Source: Lytechinus pictus | Lineage: Eukaryota > Echinodermata > Echinoidea > Temnopleuroida > Toxopneustidae | DNA length: 64,000 nt | Reading direction: 5' to 3' | Assembly (NCBI RefSeq): GCF_037042905.1 | Contig: NC_087262.1 | Location: 10,612,501 to 10,676,500, forward strand | Part shown: positions 1 through 12,400 of the stretch, piece by piece | How positions within the stretch are numbered: position 1 is the first letter of the stretch | Layout of the letters: each line of letters opens with the position of its first letter | The notes under the pieces: generated by a model | Told to the model about the DNA's origin: nothing | Databases searched by the model: none | What the model saw: only the letters and a program-made list of their open reading frames with translations | Program-made: the position numbers and the translations under genes

Positions 1-210
1 TTATAAGTCGACTTGGCAAGATAAAATTTCTCGCTATGTTGACATATAACGTTTTATAAGTCAACTTAGCAAGATACCGTATCTCGCCATGTCGACATAT
101 AACTTTCTATAAGTCGACTTGGTGAGATAACGTATCTCGCCATGTCGACATAATAACGTTATTATGTCGACATGGCAATATAAAGTATCTCGCCAAGTCG
201 TCAAGTCGAT
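1..210. repeat. Tandem array of short palindromic units (period about 53 bp)
   Basis: Three head-to-tail copies start near 1, 54 and 107. Each runs TATAAGTCGACTTGGC, then AAGATA, then TATCTCGCCATGTCGACATA, so each unit is itself an inverted repeat carrying GTCGAC. Around 150-175 the order flips (ACATAATAACGTTATTATGT is a perfect palindrome), so the right end is an inverted partner. The array runs off the left edge of the window, so its full length is unknown. Confidence 0.85.
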
Positions 211-1318
211 GGCACTTTAAAGGCTCCGTAATTTAACTCTATATTTTTATCTGATAATTAGATAACACCCAATCAATAGGACTATAGACATTGATGTCCA
301 AATTGGGGATTACCCCTCTCCCCCCCCAAAAAAAAAAAATGTAAAGCCAAGTAAAGAAAAGGAAAAGGGTGAAAAGTAAGAAAAGTAGAATAAGATAGGA
401 AAAAATATGATATTTGCATAATATTATTTCAAAATATATATAATAAACTAAGATTTTCTTTTAAAAATTCACATTTTGCTCGCTTGCATCTTAAAAAAAC
501 CCAAATCACATATATCCTATGGTCTGCCCCCTCGTATTTTTGTTTTGTTATTATGCCACTACCTAAAGAAATATGGTTTAGTAGCATTTAATAATCCAGA
601 AATAAGTCAAAATTTTATGAAGTTCTCGTTGATAACCTACTCACTAATAAGGTCTAAATGCTTAAAATACGATGATTGTCGTTTTAAAAAGCTTCTATTA
701 GATCCAATTGAAGGGAAACATTTAAACAAATTCATACAATGCTTTTGTTTCAGCTGCATGAATATCTGGGCTCCGTAACATAAGTGTTTGCAATCAATCG
801 CTTAAAGCTAAGTGACCATCGTTGCATTTGCACTTTGTCCAAAACACTAACCTGGAACCAATCAGAGAGGTTCTTTCATATTTGAAATCAATCAGAAATT
901 GAATTGTTAAAGGGAACCCTGATTAATAATACAAAAAAAGTACTTAGTATTGTCCTGTACTTAGTCCTAGTATTGATAATCAAACCAGAATGCTGTAATA
1001 TTGGTTTACTTTGATTGACACAGCTTTTAATTGACTTTGATGACTAATTACTCAGATGATAAGGGAAGCCTCGATTAAATAGGATTATCACTTTTCAGAG
1101 GATATGTGTTTTGATCAGTGAGATTTCCAGAACGGGAAAACAGGCTAATTATGCCCTTGACACGTTTCGTTTGGTGATGTGAAAAGATAGGGGTGCAAGA
1201 TGTTTACCTATGGTGAGGGTTATAACGGATTTTTTTTGCTCCGCGGCGTATTGGAAGTTTCATAAAGGGATAAGATATTTTGTCAAATTGGTGCATGAGC
1301 ACTGTAGTTTCGTCCTTC

Positions 1319-1486
1319 ACTGTAAAAAAAAGAACAGCACATTGTTTACGCCTGTCACTCTAACAACAAGTTTTTGTAATAGTTTAAACTTTTTAAACAA
1401 CCTGTTTAAAAAATATTTAAACAAAAGTTGTTAGAGTGACGGGCTTAGACAACGTGCTTGAATTTTTAAACAGCGTTTTTACAGTG
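1319..1486. mobile_element. Foldback (MITE-like) element
   Basis: The ends are CACTGTAAAAA and TTTTTACAGTG in inverted orientation. Inside, GTCACTCTAACAACAA near 1355 is repeated inverted as TTGTTAGAGTGAC near 1427, around a TTTAAAC-rich centre. No coding capacity. It shares its ends with other foldback elements in the window. Confidence 0.75.
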
Positions 1487-1576
1487 TTGAGTGACTCTGG
1501 ACAAACGACATATTTGCTATTTTCGTCAGCTCTGAAACTGAAGACGAAACTGAACAAATTTTCTAATAAATACCTC

Positions 1577-1790
1577 CACTCTAAAAAAAAAAGTTTACTC
1601 AATAATGGTTAAAATAGAAACATGCATGTTTGTTGGGTAAAAAGATACCAAATATTTTACGCAATCTTGCGTTGAAATTTACCCTTAAAACATGCATTTT
1701 GCCCAATATTGGGGGAAAAATACCCAGCAAATATGCATGTTCCCTTTCTACCCAATATTGGGTAAATTTCTACTCTCTGTTTGCAGAGTG
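1577..1790. mobile_element. Foldback (MITE-like) element with CACTCT ends
   Basis: It begins CACTCTAAAAAA and ends GCAGAGTG. The interior has inverted copies of TTGGGTA/TACCCAA and repeated ATGCATGTT, and TACCCAATATTGGGTA near 1750 is a perfect palindrome. No coding capacity; boundaries are set by the terminal inverted repeat only. Confidence 0.65.
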
Positions 1791-2828
1791 TTCCTGCTGT
1801 TGTTTGTCATTTTGACAGGCATTTTCAATAGATTTACTGTGTGCTTGACCCCCATACATCGAAAAGCGAAAACTCCCTAACTTCTATTTTTTGATGAATT
1901 AGAGGTTAGATTTTTTTATTTCCCATTTATTTCTATTGGTTTATCATTTAAAATTTGATGACTCATAAGCTCGATATATGAAAAGGTTGAAAGTTTCTGC
2001 GCTTATGAATAAAGGAAATAATCAATAATACCTTCAAAATAATTTGAAAAGCTAGAAAGGAAGAAAAAAAGAAATAAAAGGTTGGAACAATAAATAATGT
2101 CATACCAGAATATAATTCAAGGTATCAACTAAAATGTATGATCTCACAATATTTCATTAAGTATTTTTAACGATACAGCTTTTGGAAAATTGTCAACAAT
2201 TTCACCACCTCATATGTAGTCTTTTATGATTATTTTCCTTTCAGGGTTTTTGCCGGCTTCGAACAGATAGGGGACACAATCTCTATCTTGAATGTGGTAA
2301 GGAGTACTCAGTATTTTCGGTTTAAGCATTTTGGGCATGTTAGGGGGGGGGGAGTTATTACATTTCAATAAAAAAATTCGGTCCTCTTGAAAATGAAATA
2401 CCTCAATTTCTAGTTCATCTAAAGAATAACTGTATACATATCCAATAATGTACCACCAGGGCACAAACGAAAAGCGATATTCCGATTTTTATCATAGACA
2501 GGGTATATATAGCAGTCCGCATAAATGGTTTTTCAATTGGCCAGTATCTGCTCATGCGCAAATAATTTCTTAATTCAAATTTATGATGTTACTAAACGTA
2601 TATGTAACTCTAAATAACTTTTTTTTTTAAATTCTGATATGCATGTATGTTGTATTTAACAAAGTATTACATTTTAAAATTAATTTTCGAAATTGATATA
2701 ATTATATACATATTTCATTTTGTCTCCGAACTCTCCCTTTCCCTATACCCTTCTCTTTCTCTCATAGGTGTTTCTTTTGTGTGTCAGTTCACTGCCGTAC
2801 TTCGTAAGTATATAATTCAAATTTATGA

Positions 2829-3110
2829 TGGGTGCGTCGTGGTCTAGTGGTTCTGACTCTTGCCTTTGAAACATAGGGTCGTGGGTTCGAATCGTAGCCA
2901 TGGCGTGTTTTCCTTCAGCAAGAAATCTATCCACACTGTGCTGCACTCGACCCAGGTGAGGTGAATGGGTACCCGGCAGGAATAATTCCTTGAATGCACT
3001 GAGCGCCGGTGATGGTAGCTCGAGCTAAAGCCGGGGTAATAATAGCAGCGCTTTGTATCCTCTGGCAAAAAGCGCTTTATAAATCCAGCTATTATTATTA
3101 TTATTATTAT
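2829..3110 (+). mobile_element. tRNA-derived SINE, copy 1
   Basis: The head carries an A-box-like TGGTCTAGTGGTT and a B-box GGTTCGAATC, the internal RNA polymerase III promoter elements of a tRNA-derived SINE. The body is shared with the copies near 46.6 and 49.1 kb (GCGTGTTTTCCTTC, GCAAGAAAT, CTGCACTCGACCCAGGTGAGG, then a GCGCTTTATAAATCC end), and it closes with an (ATT)n tail at about 3088-3110. Apparently full length. Confidence 0.9.
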
Positions 3111-6100
3111 ACCACATCGCATTAATTTCATCTCTTCATCTATACTGTTCATGATTTTCATAATTTCGTTCCCTTAGCCCTCCATTAATTATTGATGCTA
3201 TAGATACTAGTATAAAATTTGAAGTCCCGGATAGTTATAGAGTCTTGTAAAACATAAACAAAAAGTATGAATTTGGTGAGTTGCATCATCGAAAACGATG
3301 CGAGGATTTATTTATCACTGGGTGACTAATACTGCAATTCTAGTATTTTTTTTATGTGCCGACTTTTCTGACGAATAATCAAACGCTTGTAAATGAAACT
3401 GCGAAAATAACAAGAAAATCTGTTCTCGACATGAAAAAAAAAACTGTTTGCAAACTATTTTGCAATTTTTTCGCATGGAATCTCCCTTGATGGCCACCTC
3501 ACTTAATGCCCCCTTCTTCTCCTGTAAAAATTAAACTTTAAGAGGAGGGGTAATGAGAGAGGTTTAAATCGACATATTTTGCCTGAAGAACTAATTGCTG
3601 TTGTGGTACCATGCAGGAAGGGTACATACACGGTATATCTGATTACATCAGTGTTTAACGAATCTAAGTATTAATCGCGACACGTCGATTTAATGAGATT
3701 ATCATCCGGAACTACTTCACGGCGCAATCTGACACCTCTCATTACGCCGAAGATTTAGCAGACGACGCACGGGCTGCGGAGGGATATACCCTGTAGCAAA
3801 TGAGTCAGAAGAGAGTAAACCTGATATCGCTCGAATTCCTTGTTTCATCGCCATTTATTCAAAATAGTCCACCCTTTAACTTCCGAGAGATAATGATTTA
3901 ATTGACACATCAATTGTGACATTGATATGCAGCATCTATTAAAAAAAACGATGAACTATGTTATGTTTCCGAGATTTCGGGAGGTTAGCGTTTATGCATG
4001 CAATCCTATCCCATATGCATTTGTATAGAACGTCAATAAACTGTTGTCTAATATCTAAGCGATAATTGTACTAAACACCACAAATTCCATGGTTGTATTT
4101 ATATGAACAATATCATAAGAAACCAAATTTGTTAGGGCCGAGTTTCAATGCGTTAGAATGGTTCGGGGGACTGCGAGAAAACGAAGCAATCTCGAAAACG
4201 CTATTAACGAGAGCACTTTCCTATCACGAACTCTTAAATGCGATAATGCACATTTATGTTTTCCGAAGAGTTTTATTTTTAGCATTTAGGTGTTAATAAA
4301 CATGATAAACGTAAACGCTAATGAAGTGCTAACCACCTTTATCCTAAACGTATACAGGTGCCAACTAATCGTTGGATAAACAGGAACCAATAGTATCATA
4401 TCGGAAATAAAGATGGTGTTCATGATTTCCAATAAAACTTGTTCAAGTGTTTTAAACACTGTCGGTCTGGCGACGCTAGGGGGGGGGGGCATGGACTGAT
4501 TGCCCCTTTGATTTTTCAAGTTGACAAAAAATGAGAAAAAAAAGAGATGAAGAAAAGGGGAATGAAAAGAAAGAAGAATAATAAAAAAGAGAGGTCTATA
4601 GTACCCCTGTTATTCAGTTGTGTGTGTGTGGGGGGAAGGGGGGGGGGGTGACGTCACATTTAGGTAATCTATTTTTCAGTTCAGTTGAGATCAGTTCAAG
4701 CATTATTATTTATCATATTTCAAATGAACGGTTACAGATTACAATATAACAATATTTCAAAAATGGTACATATGAGGATTGTGGTAAATTGGCAATAAAT
4801 CTTAGATATATAACAAAATCAATAGCTAGATTACACATGAAATAGAAAAAAATGAGAAATTAGGCAATGAGGCACTAAAAAGAAGCAGAGATTGTAGAAA
4901 ATTTAGCACCTCTGTGATTAGATGTCATTTGTAAGTCATAAAGTCAAATTATAGATTGAAAACCTTGTCCCCTTTCAAAATAACGAGCGCGTTTATAAAA
5001 GTATTTCGACACTTCAAAATGTAAGAATTTAAAGGTAAGTATTAAACTATGTAGGTCATAGTTAAGCCTGTGTACTTGAAATATAGTCATGAAAATGAAC
5101 CTTCACAGGTATGACTAGTTGATTTTATATAGTCCTGTCAATTTATCGACAAATTTTGGGAAAATGACAAAGTCAGTTGTTCAGGAAGTTGGGATGATCT
5201 TCCAAATTATGTCAGGAGGATAATCCAAGCGATGATAAATGCATGGGGTTGAAAACTCGATAAAGGGGTACAAAGGCGGAACAAAAATGCACCCCTGTTA
5301 ATCATCGTAGTAGGGAGCCATATCCGAAAGGGGGTAATCTTATTTTTCCTTTCATAAGAACTGTTGAGAAATATAAAAATGAGTGATGCGTGCTCATCAG
5401 TAAAACAGTGAATTATGTTGAGTTAACTAGGAGACTTGTGTCGTTAGCATGTCGAGTCAAAGTGAGAAAGTATTTGCTGTGGGTGTGAAACTATTACGTG
5501 AGGGTGTTTGTGATGGTGGTTCTAATCCGACATGACTATTTGACGCGCTCGCTCGCTATTTTTATAACACTAACATAAAACTCAAGGTGTGGGGCTGATG
5601 ATCAGATTCGGGGGTAATACTTTGCGATTTGAGCGGAAAATTCTCCAGGGGGCTTGCGGGTATTTGTTGGAATCCGAGAGAAAATTTTGGAAAGGAAGTC
5701 GACGAGACAGATTATTTGCTTCAAAATTCGTAATGTTTACCGTCTAGTGCATATCACATGAAACATGGAAACATGTTTTGACTCATGACTATGAATTCAT
5801 TTAATGTAAATTTAACAAAAATAGGATGTTTGCAATCTTTTGAGTCAGATAAATAATCATGTTTACGAGGCACTCTGGTTTTGAAACATGAACATATACT
5901 GCAATTGAGAAGTTTCTTCTTGGAAAATTTTACATTGCAATAGACAGTATTGGTTAAGGCGTATAATGAAGATAGCCCTTTATGAATGAACTTACTAAAC
6001 ATAGATAAAAGAAAAACGATGACACACTGTTGGTGAGTGTATGATAAGTTAAGTAATCACGACAACACAGGCTTGCAAATGTTTCCCTGGCATAGCATCA

Positions 6101-6391
6101 AGTACATTCTCGACTGTTTCTTAACAATATCACATTTTCCCCACTTCTCCTTTCCTAGTTTTACCACCTCGCTCTCTTTGAGTGCGGGTGGGTGGTATGT
6201 ACGTGCAAATATGCAATGAACTACTTTTTTCTACATTTTGTTACATTTTACCAACCGACCGGAGACGTTCTACATCCGGAATATCTCCGGTCCAGATAAC
6301 CATGCAAATCAATTCCTCATCACATTTCAAACAATTTTATATAGTAAATAGCTAATGGAGTGGTCCCTTTAGGCAAAATAAACACATGTTT

Positions 6392-6614
6392 TGTGTGTAG
6401 GGCCGTATGATGCGTCCTCGGTTGACGGACTATTATGCTCCCGTATGTTCGAAAATGAGCCCAATAAGTGGAATAAATAATTTTTTATGCAATATACTCA
6501 AAACTGGTGAAAAGTTCCCGTTCGGCAAATTAATCTCAAGTTGTGTGTGTATGGCGATATGATGCGTCCTCGGTTGGCGGACTATTATGCTCCCGTATGT
6601 TCGAAAATGAGCCC
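6392..6614. repeat. Pair of 70-bp direct repeats about 150 bp apart
   Basis: 6392-6461 and 6542-6614 share TGATGCGTCCTCGGTTG, CGGACTATTATGCTCCCG and TATGTTCGAAAATGAGCCC with only a few differences. The spacer is unique AT-rich sequence. It is probably a local duplication; no coding potential is seen. Confidence 0.85.
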
Positions 6615-7099
6615 GGTTAGCATGGTTAGTGGATTAAGTTCAGGTTTTAATAATAGACCGCAAACGCACGTCCCCATGCACTTTGGCGAGTAATGGCACA
6701 TGAGTCTCCGATGTGTGTGTGTGTGTGTGTATGTGGATGTGTGCATTTATTTCTGTCTGTCTCTCCCTCTCTCTGTTAAACTGAATCAAGTTTTACAATT
6801 CAGTTGCTGACAGATACCCAGGGATGTGAACTCCCAGAAGATCATCCAATTCGTCTCCACGAATTGGCCTATCCAATATACATCCATGACATATCCACAT
6901 GATCCAGGCACATTTACGGTGCCTAACCATGCAAGATGAAAAAGATAGGAATTTCGGATTAGTCACCCCTAAGAGTTTACCACCTCCTCGGTGAATCATC
7001 ACTTTTAAGATAAAATCTGATCTGCAGGTTACCACTTGAGGGAACACCCCCCCCCCCTTTCTTTCATTATTTCTTAATGAAAAGTTCCCACTCCGTCTA

Positions 7100-7330
7100 C
7101 ACTCTGAATTCCAAGGATTTAAATAAATCCAGATCGGCTGTGGATAGTGACCAGCCGAATTTCGAATTTATTTTAAATCTTCAGGATTAATTTTTAAATT
7201 CCCAAATATTTAAATTCAAATCTTTTAGATTTATATTTAAATCGACAAGGTTTAAATCTAAATCTAATATTCGGCTGGTCACTATTCCTAGCCGATCTGG
7301 ATTTATTTAATATCCTTGGAATTTAGAGTG
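7100..7330. mobile_element. Foldback (MITE-like) element flanked by TA
   Basis: Long inverted arms: CACTCTGAATTCCAAGGAT on the left is matched by ATCCTTGGAATTTAGAGTG on the right, and GATCGGCTG...AGTGACCAGCCGAA is matched by TTCGGCTGGTCACT...CAGCCGATC-like sequence (one base differs). Both outer ends abut TA. The centre is AT-rich with ATTTAAAT-like repeats. Related sequence occurs at the right edge of the window near 63.65 kb. Confidence 0.85.
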
Positions 7331-9149
7331 TAGACAAACCTCGATCCGCCCCTGGGTTTCCATATTTTATTTTTATTGAAAAGACACATGCCTCACGAAA
7401 ACACCATACTTAATGAAATTAAGATGTGATCTGAAAAAAATGTAACGTTAAAAAGATAAGGGGTGCATGAAAGTTGTGCCCAGGCTAAACAGCCGATTAT
7501 TATACACCTCGGTCTGATCTGATATAAGTCAATTTTGAATATGTTTGATATTTAGCACATTTCATCTCTACCCCCCCCCCCTTTCCACACACCATGCAAA
7601 CACTATTTTATCTTAACACACCCAAACTTCATGTATGCTTGTTGGTACAAAAAAAATCAATGACTCGTTAAAACTATGCAATGTACACGTCGTTTTTCAT
7701 CATGAGTATTATTGCAACCGTTTTTTTTCTTCTATTTTCAAGATAGTATTTCAATCGTTCTTCGTCATCCATTCTGCTCATTCAGTGTGATTCAAAATGT
7801 AATATATATTTTGGTTTGTCATATTCTCAATCATTTTGCTTACAATGACAATCTGTCTCCCACAAGTGATTATATGTTCAATATTGAATTTATCTGATTT
7901 ATTGTCAATACTTCATTGTTATATTTGTGTTACCATATTATATTGTTATGCAGAAGAAGAACATATAATTCAAATCAATCAAATCCATTCCATATCCGCT
8001 CACCCTCCCCCCTTCTCCCAAAAGAACCCCTTTCTCGAACACTTTTTTTCAACATGTTTTTATTGAGGTTTTCTTTCAAATAAACTCAGGGTAAATATAA
8101 GCAAAATTGATAAATCTTCATTTCATATCAATAACAAAAAATACAAAAATATTTACAAAAAAAGTGAAGCAAATAATGATCCTGCGCACACATGCACACT
8201 CATAAACATTAATGCACAAACACTAACTTTTAGAATATATTATTTCGTATTCTTTGAGTAACAACAACATTCAATCAGTCGGTGCAACTTAACACTTTAA
8301 TAAGAACTATCAGATATGAAATACCTTTTTAAATGTGTCTTAAACAGGTGGGCAGTCAATGTATACAAAAGAAAAAATACCAATGTATGTTCTACCCATT
8401 TACCTGTTTTTAGCATTACTTTGATTTCTAGAATGTAATACCAATATCGGTATCGATATTTTAGTCTCCATTGACCATTTTTTAATCATTCCATCTTTTA
8501 AAAATAATTAACAAAGTTTGATAAGCAGTTTAAGACACATTTTAGGAGTCCTCTAACATATCAGCCTTTTGCCAGTTATATACGTTCAAAATATTAATTT
8601 CACTAAGAATCCAGAGTTCGAATTTCAATTTCAGCTCTCTTTGACGTTACAATCTGGAAGATGTTGAAACATCACCAAGATTCATGACCTGCTAAATATC
8701 GAAAATGTACGAAGGCAATTTCATCAAATAGACATGACATTTTATTGTTTTTGTAACTGTTAATTTGTGTCATAAAATTTGGCAAAAAATTGTTGCATGA
8801 TTTTAATCCAAGTGTCTATAAACTGTCTTATAATGTCTTGTGATTTGTGTCCGTTTACACCACATTGCCCATAACTTATGTTTTCCATTTGCTTTCCTGT
8901 TTTTTTAGGGTTCATATAAGATTTCCCCACTATGTTATGTTTCTTTACAATGCCATAGGGCCTTTCAGAGGAAGGGAAGTGGGCCAACCAGTTGATTATT
9001 TTCGATTCACCATGCATATTTCAACTACGGTATTGATGCTGTAAGAGAAATAAAAAATGAGTAAAAAAAAAATAAAAAAATAAAAAAAAAACTTTTAGAA
9101 ACATCATCGATCATACACACATTCTCTTTCTTTACCCTATATACATTCT

Positions 9150-9340
9150 TAATTAATTCAATTCAATTCATTTATTCATTTCCATTAAAAAACAACAATA
9201 TATGTACATTTGAAATACACATGTATATACAAAAAAATAGATCAAATTAATACATAATCATAGTAAATTAATATTGTAAGTGATAGAAATAAATGGAAAA
9301 TGGAACACCTGTAGAAAGCTTTTTTAAAAAAGCTTGTAAA
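9150..9340 (-). mobile_element. Probable LINE 3'-end remnant
   Basis: Read on the minus strand the segment ends in a 3'-UTR-like AT-rich stretch, TTTTTTAATGGAAATGAATAA, followed by an (AATTG)-type tail. That is the usual look of a non-LTR element 3' terminus. No reverse-transcriptase frame remains, so family and 5' limit are uncertain. Confidence 0.45.
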
Positions 9341-9442
9341 TGGCAGGAGTCCAAAAGTTAACAAATACAAATATAATAATGATAATAATTGTATTAGTAT
9401 TATTAATTATCTCTCTTATCGTTGCTATGTCAGGCATCCTTT

Positions 9443-12400
9443 ATGGCATCTCATCGGAGCACCCCACTCTCTATGCAGCTTTTTGCGTTCAGTCTCATGC
9501 TCATTGGGCTCACAATGGTAAGTATAATCAATGAATTTAAACTCATTCATTTCACTTTTTTAAGTTTGGGGTGAAGGCTAAATGTCCGGACATATAAGGG
9601 GAAAACAAACCTCTTTTTCAAGAAATGAACGAACGGTTTTCTCTCTTGCATTATCTTGCAGTTAAGTTGCATGAAAGACATTTCCTGAGAACTAGTCCTT
9701 CCGTACTCCGTATTACCGTACGTAATTGCCGCACCCCCCCCCCCCCCCGTTATAAGCCGAACCACTAACGAAAGTCTGGGCCCCGTTTCTTAAAGACTTG
9801 TTTCAATAACACATTCACAATTTCCATAACAAATTTACGAGCATCCAATCAGCTTGAATGATTTCAGTAGCTTTTAACTATTATTGTAAATTTTGAAACG
9901 GATCCCTATTCTCTATAATTATGAAAATGGCCGAGATTTTCACTGTACATCCAAAATGAATTGACAATCTACCATGATTTACAAAATAAAAATGTTTGAA
10001 TACACACAGGGTTTAATTTCCCAATCTTGTTCTTTTTTGTCTTTCTAATAATTTTATGGCATTTTAGAAAGAGATGCAGAACTGTTTTTAAACATATAAG
10101 GCCATATATTTTGATTTCCATTATGTTCTTTTTTTAATCCAGGCAGTGATTGTAGCTTTCGCATACAGGAAGAAGAAGATGTTAATTCGCGAGTTTCGTC
10201 AGAGAAGATATGTAAGTTATTCTAATCAATTCAACTATTAAATTGGTAAAAATTTCCCTTTTTCGTCCTATTGTTGCAATGTATCCATTTCCATGTACAC
10301 GATATCGCTATAACACAGTAAAAATGTTATTTAAATACAACGCTGTTTACTATTTAAACCTTACAGTAGTTGTTTAAACAGTTGAAACACAAGTGTTTAA
10401 AATCTTAAACAACAAAGTTTAACTTTTAATCATGTTTAATTTAGTGGATCTCCCTCATTTCCATTTATGCTCAATATTATACTGTTTTTTGTTTTACGAA
10501 GTAAGAATGCTCGTCTGTAAAATTGTAATTGGTTTGTATTATTTTATATTACTTTGTATTATGTTTTGAATGGAGATGGAATAAAAGAATTGAATTGAAA
10601 AAATTGAATTGAATTCTCAATAAATCAAACATGTTGGTTTAAACGGTTAAACATCCACCGTAAGCATGGTAAGGTTCATATTATACTAAAGAGCGTTGTA
10701 TAAAATTTTAAACAGCATTTTTTACTGTGTAAAATATGTTATCATATATAAACACTCGATAACAATCAATTTGAAATCGTATACATTTCATACCCATCCA
10801 CCTATCCTAAACACTATAGAAAACATTCGCATTTCCCTAATTACATTGAATTATTAGAAATAAAAACGTTTGTTTCATCTTTCTTCATGCAGAAACCTTC
10901 GCTTGTGGAGTATTTGTTAGCCTTTGGTATTCACTCGTTATTTTCAGCATTAGCAGTGGCGGTTTCTCGTCAGAGTGTTCTCGCGGTAAGTATAGGTATA
11001 TGGGTACTTAAACATAATAAAAAATAAGGCCCCCTTGGAGAACGTTAATCCATTTACTGAAGGGACCGCTTTATTTGAATAAAACTTATCAGGGCAAATT
11101 GAATCATGTTTGGAGTAGTCAACCAAAAAAAAAAACTTTTCACAATTTGAGCAAAAAAAAAGTTATCATTTATTATCTGTTGATAAGCTGTACTTTTTCT
11201 AATGTAAACTAATAATGTGTATGCTGCTTTTTATTTTGTTTTATCTTCTTATTATTTTATTTTTAAATTACTTGTATTGTTATATGTGATTTGTTACACA
11301 AAATCATGAAAACCCAATAATAATTTTTTTGTAAGTAAAAAAAGGGGGAAAAGATACAACAACAAATAAACCAATTGCAAAATCAGTTTGAGACGTTCAT
11401 TAATCCAAGGTTTCGAAATGTAACGTAAAATCCGTGTTGTACAAGAATGTGTGGTCTTTGCTTATTTATGTCTTTTTTGTTCTTCATGTGCATTTATTTC
11501 AAAATCACTTACGGATACTTCATCATAAATTTAAAATGATTTATAATCTAACTTTCATCTATTTCAGTCGTACATCTTTCTTTTATTTGTGATATTTGCT
11601 GGATCGAGTTCGGCGCTCTGCATGGCCCTTTATAAGTACTTGTTCGGTATGTATAATCATCAACTTAAATACAATACAAAATAATTTTAACACCATTTTG
11701 GGTACACCCGCTCACAAGTCTTTGAAATAAAGGCACTCTAATCAGCTCGTTGAAAATCATGAGCATACATGGGATCTTTATGCATTGATAAGCAATTATC
11801 TGTAGCAATTTAGATGGAATATTTGCAAAAATACAGGTTTAATTTAATTTAATATAATGTATACCTACGTTCAACATGTTTAAAACAAAATATCTAGATT
11901 GTTAATAGCTTTGGGTAGTATTTACCGTAGATGTCTTAATATTTTTTAAAGAGTAATTGTTACAAATAATTCCTGTGACACTTTGTGATTTCAAAAAGTA
12001 TACAAAGAATGTAATATACAGTATCAGTAATTACATTAGATCCCGGAGTCAAAGCGTAACGCGTGGGAAGTAATGCTCTTCAATCCCAATCCAACCATTA
12101 TTTGTGTCACTGAAAGATTTGTATATCTGACTATTTCCATGGTACTAAGTTCGATCAAACCTTCATTAAAACAGCACAATCCAACGTTTCTTATTACACA
12201 GTTGGTTCTAAGCAGCATCGTAAGTTATGGAAGCAGTTCTGGGCTCGGCTCTCAGCCCGACCCCTCCCGAAGACAAGAATAATAGGTAATTAATTATTTA
12301 GCATCAGATTCGAGAATCGCCTCAAAAGTGAACATTTAGCATGGATAAAATTTTCATAATTTTTGAATCACCTAAAAAATAAGTGATCTTAACAATGCAA

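Larger units (their letters stand above)
1..9400. other. Gene-poor left flank
   Basis: I see no conserved coding sequence here on either strand; open frames are short and low in complexity. The stretch holds the edge array, foldback elements (1319-1486, 1577-1790, 7100-7330), a SINE at 2829-3110, a pair of 70-bp direct repeats near 6.4-6.6 kb, a GT run near 6712-6735, many C/G homopolymers and a LINE-tail-like stretch at 9150-9340. The 5' exons or promoter of the membrane-protein gene downstream could lie here but cannot be picked out by eye. Confidence 0.6.

Noticed and set aside
1-160. Possible CRISPR-like array
   Set aside because: Units are contiguous palindromes without unique spacers, and the DNA is clearly from an animal genome.
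9340-9534. 64-codon frame as the first exon of the membrane-protein gene
   Set aside because: It ends in phase 1 at the donor, and joining it to the next exon in that phase gives a polar sequence inconsistent with the downstream frame; the frame starting at 9443 joins in phase 0.
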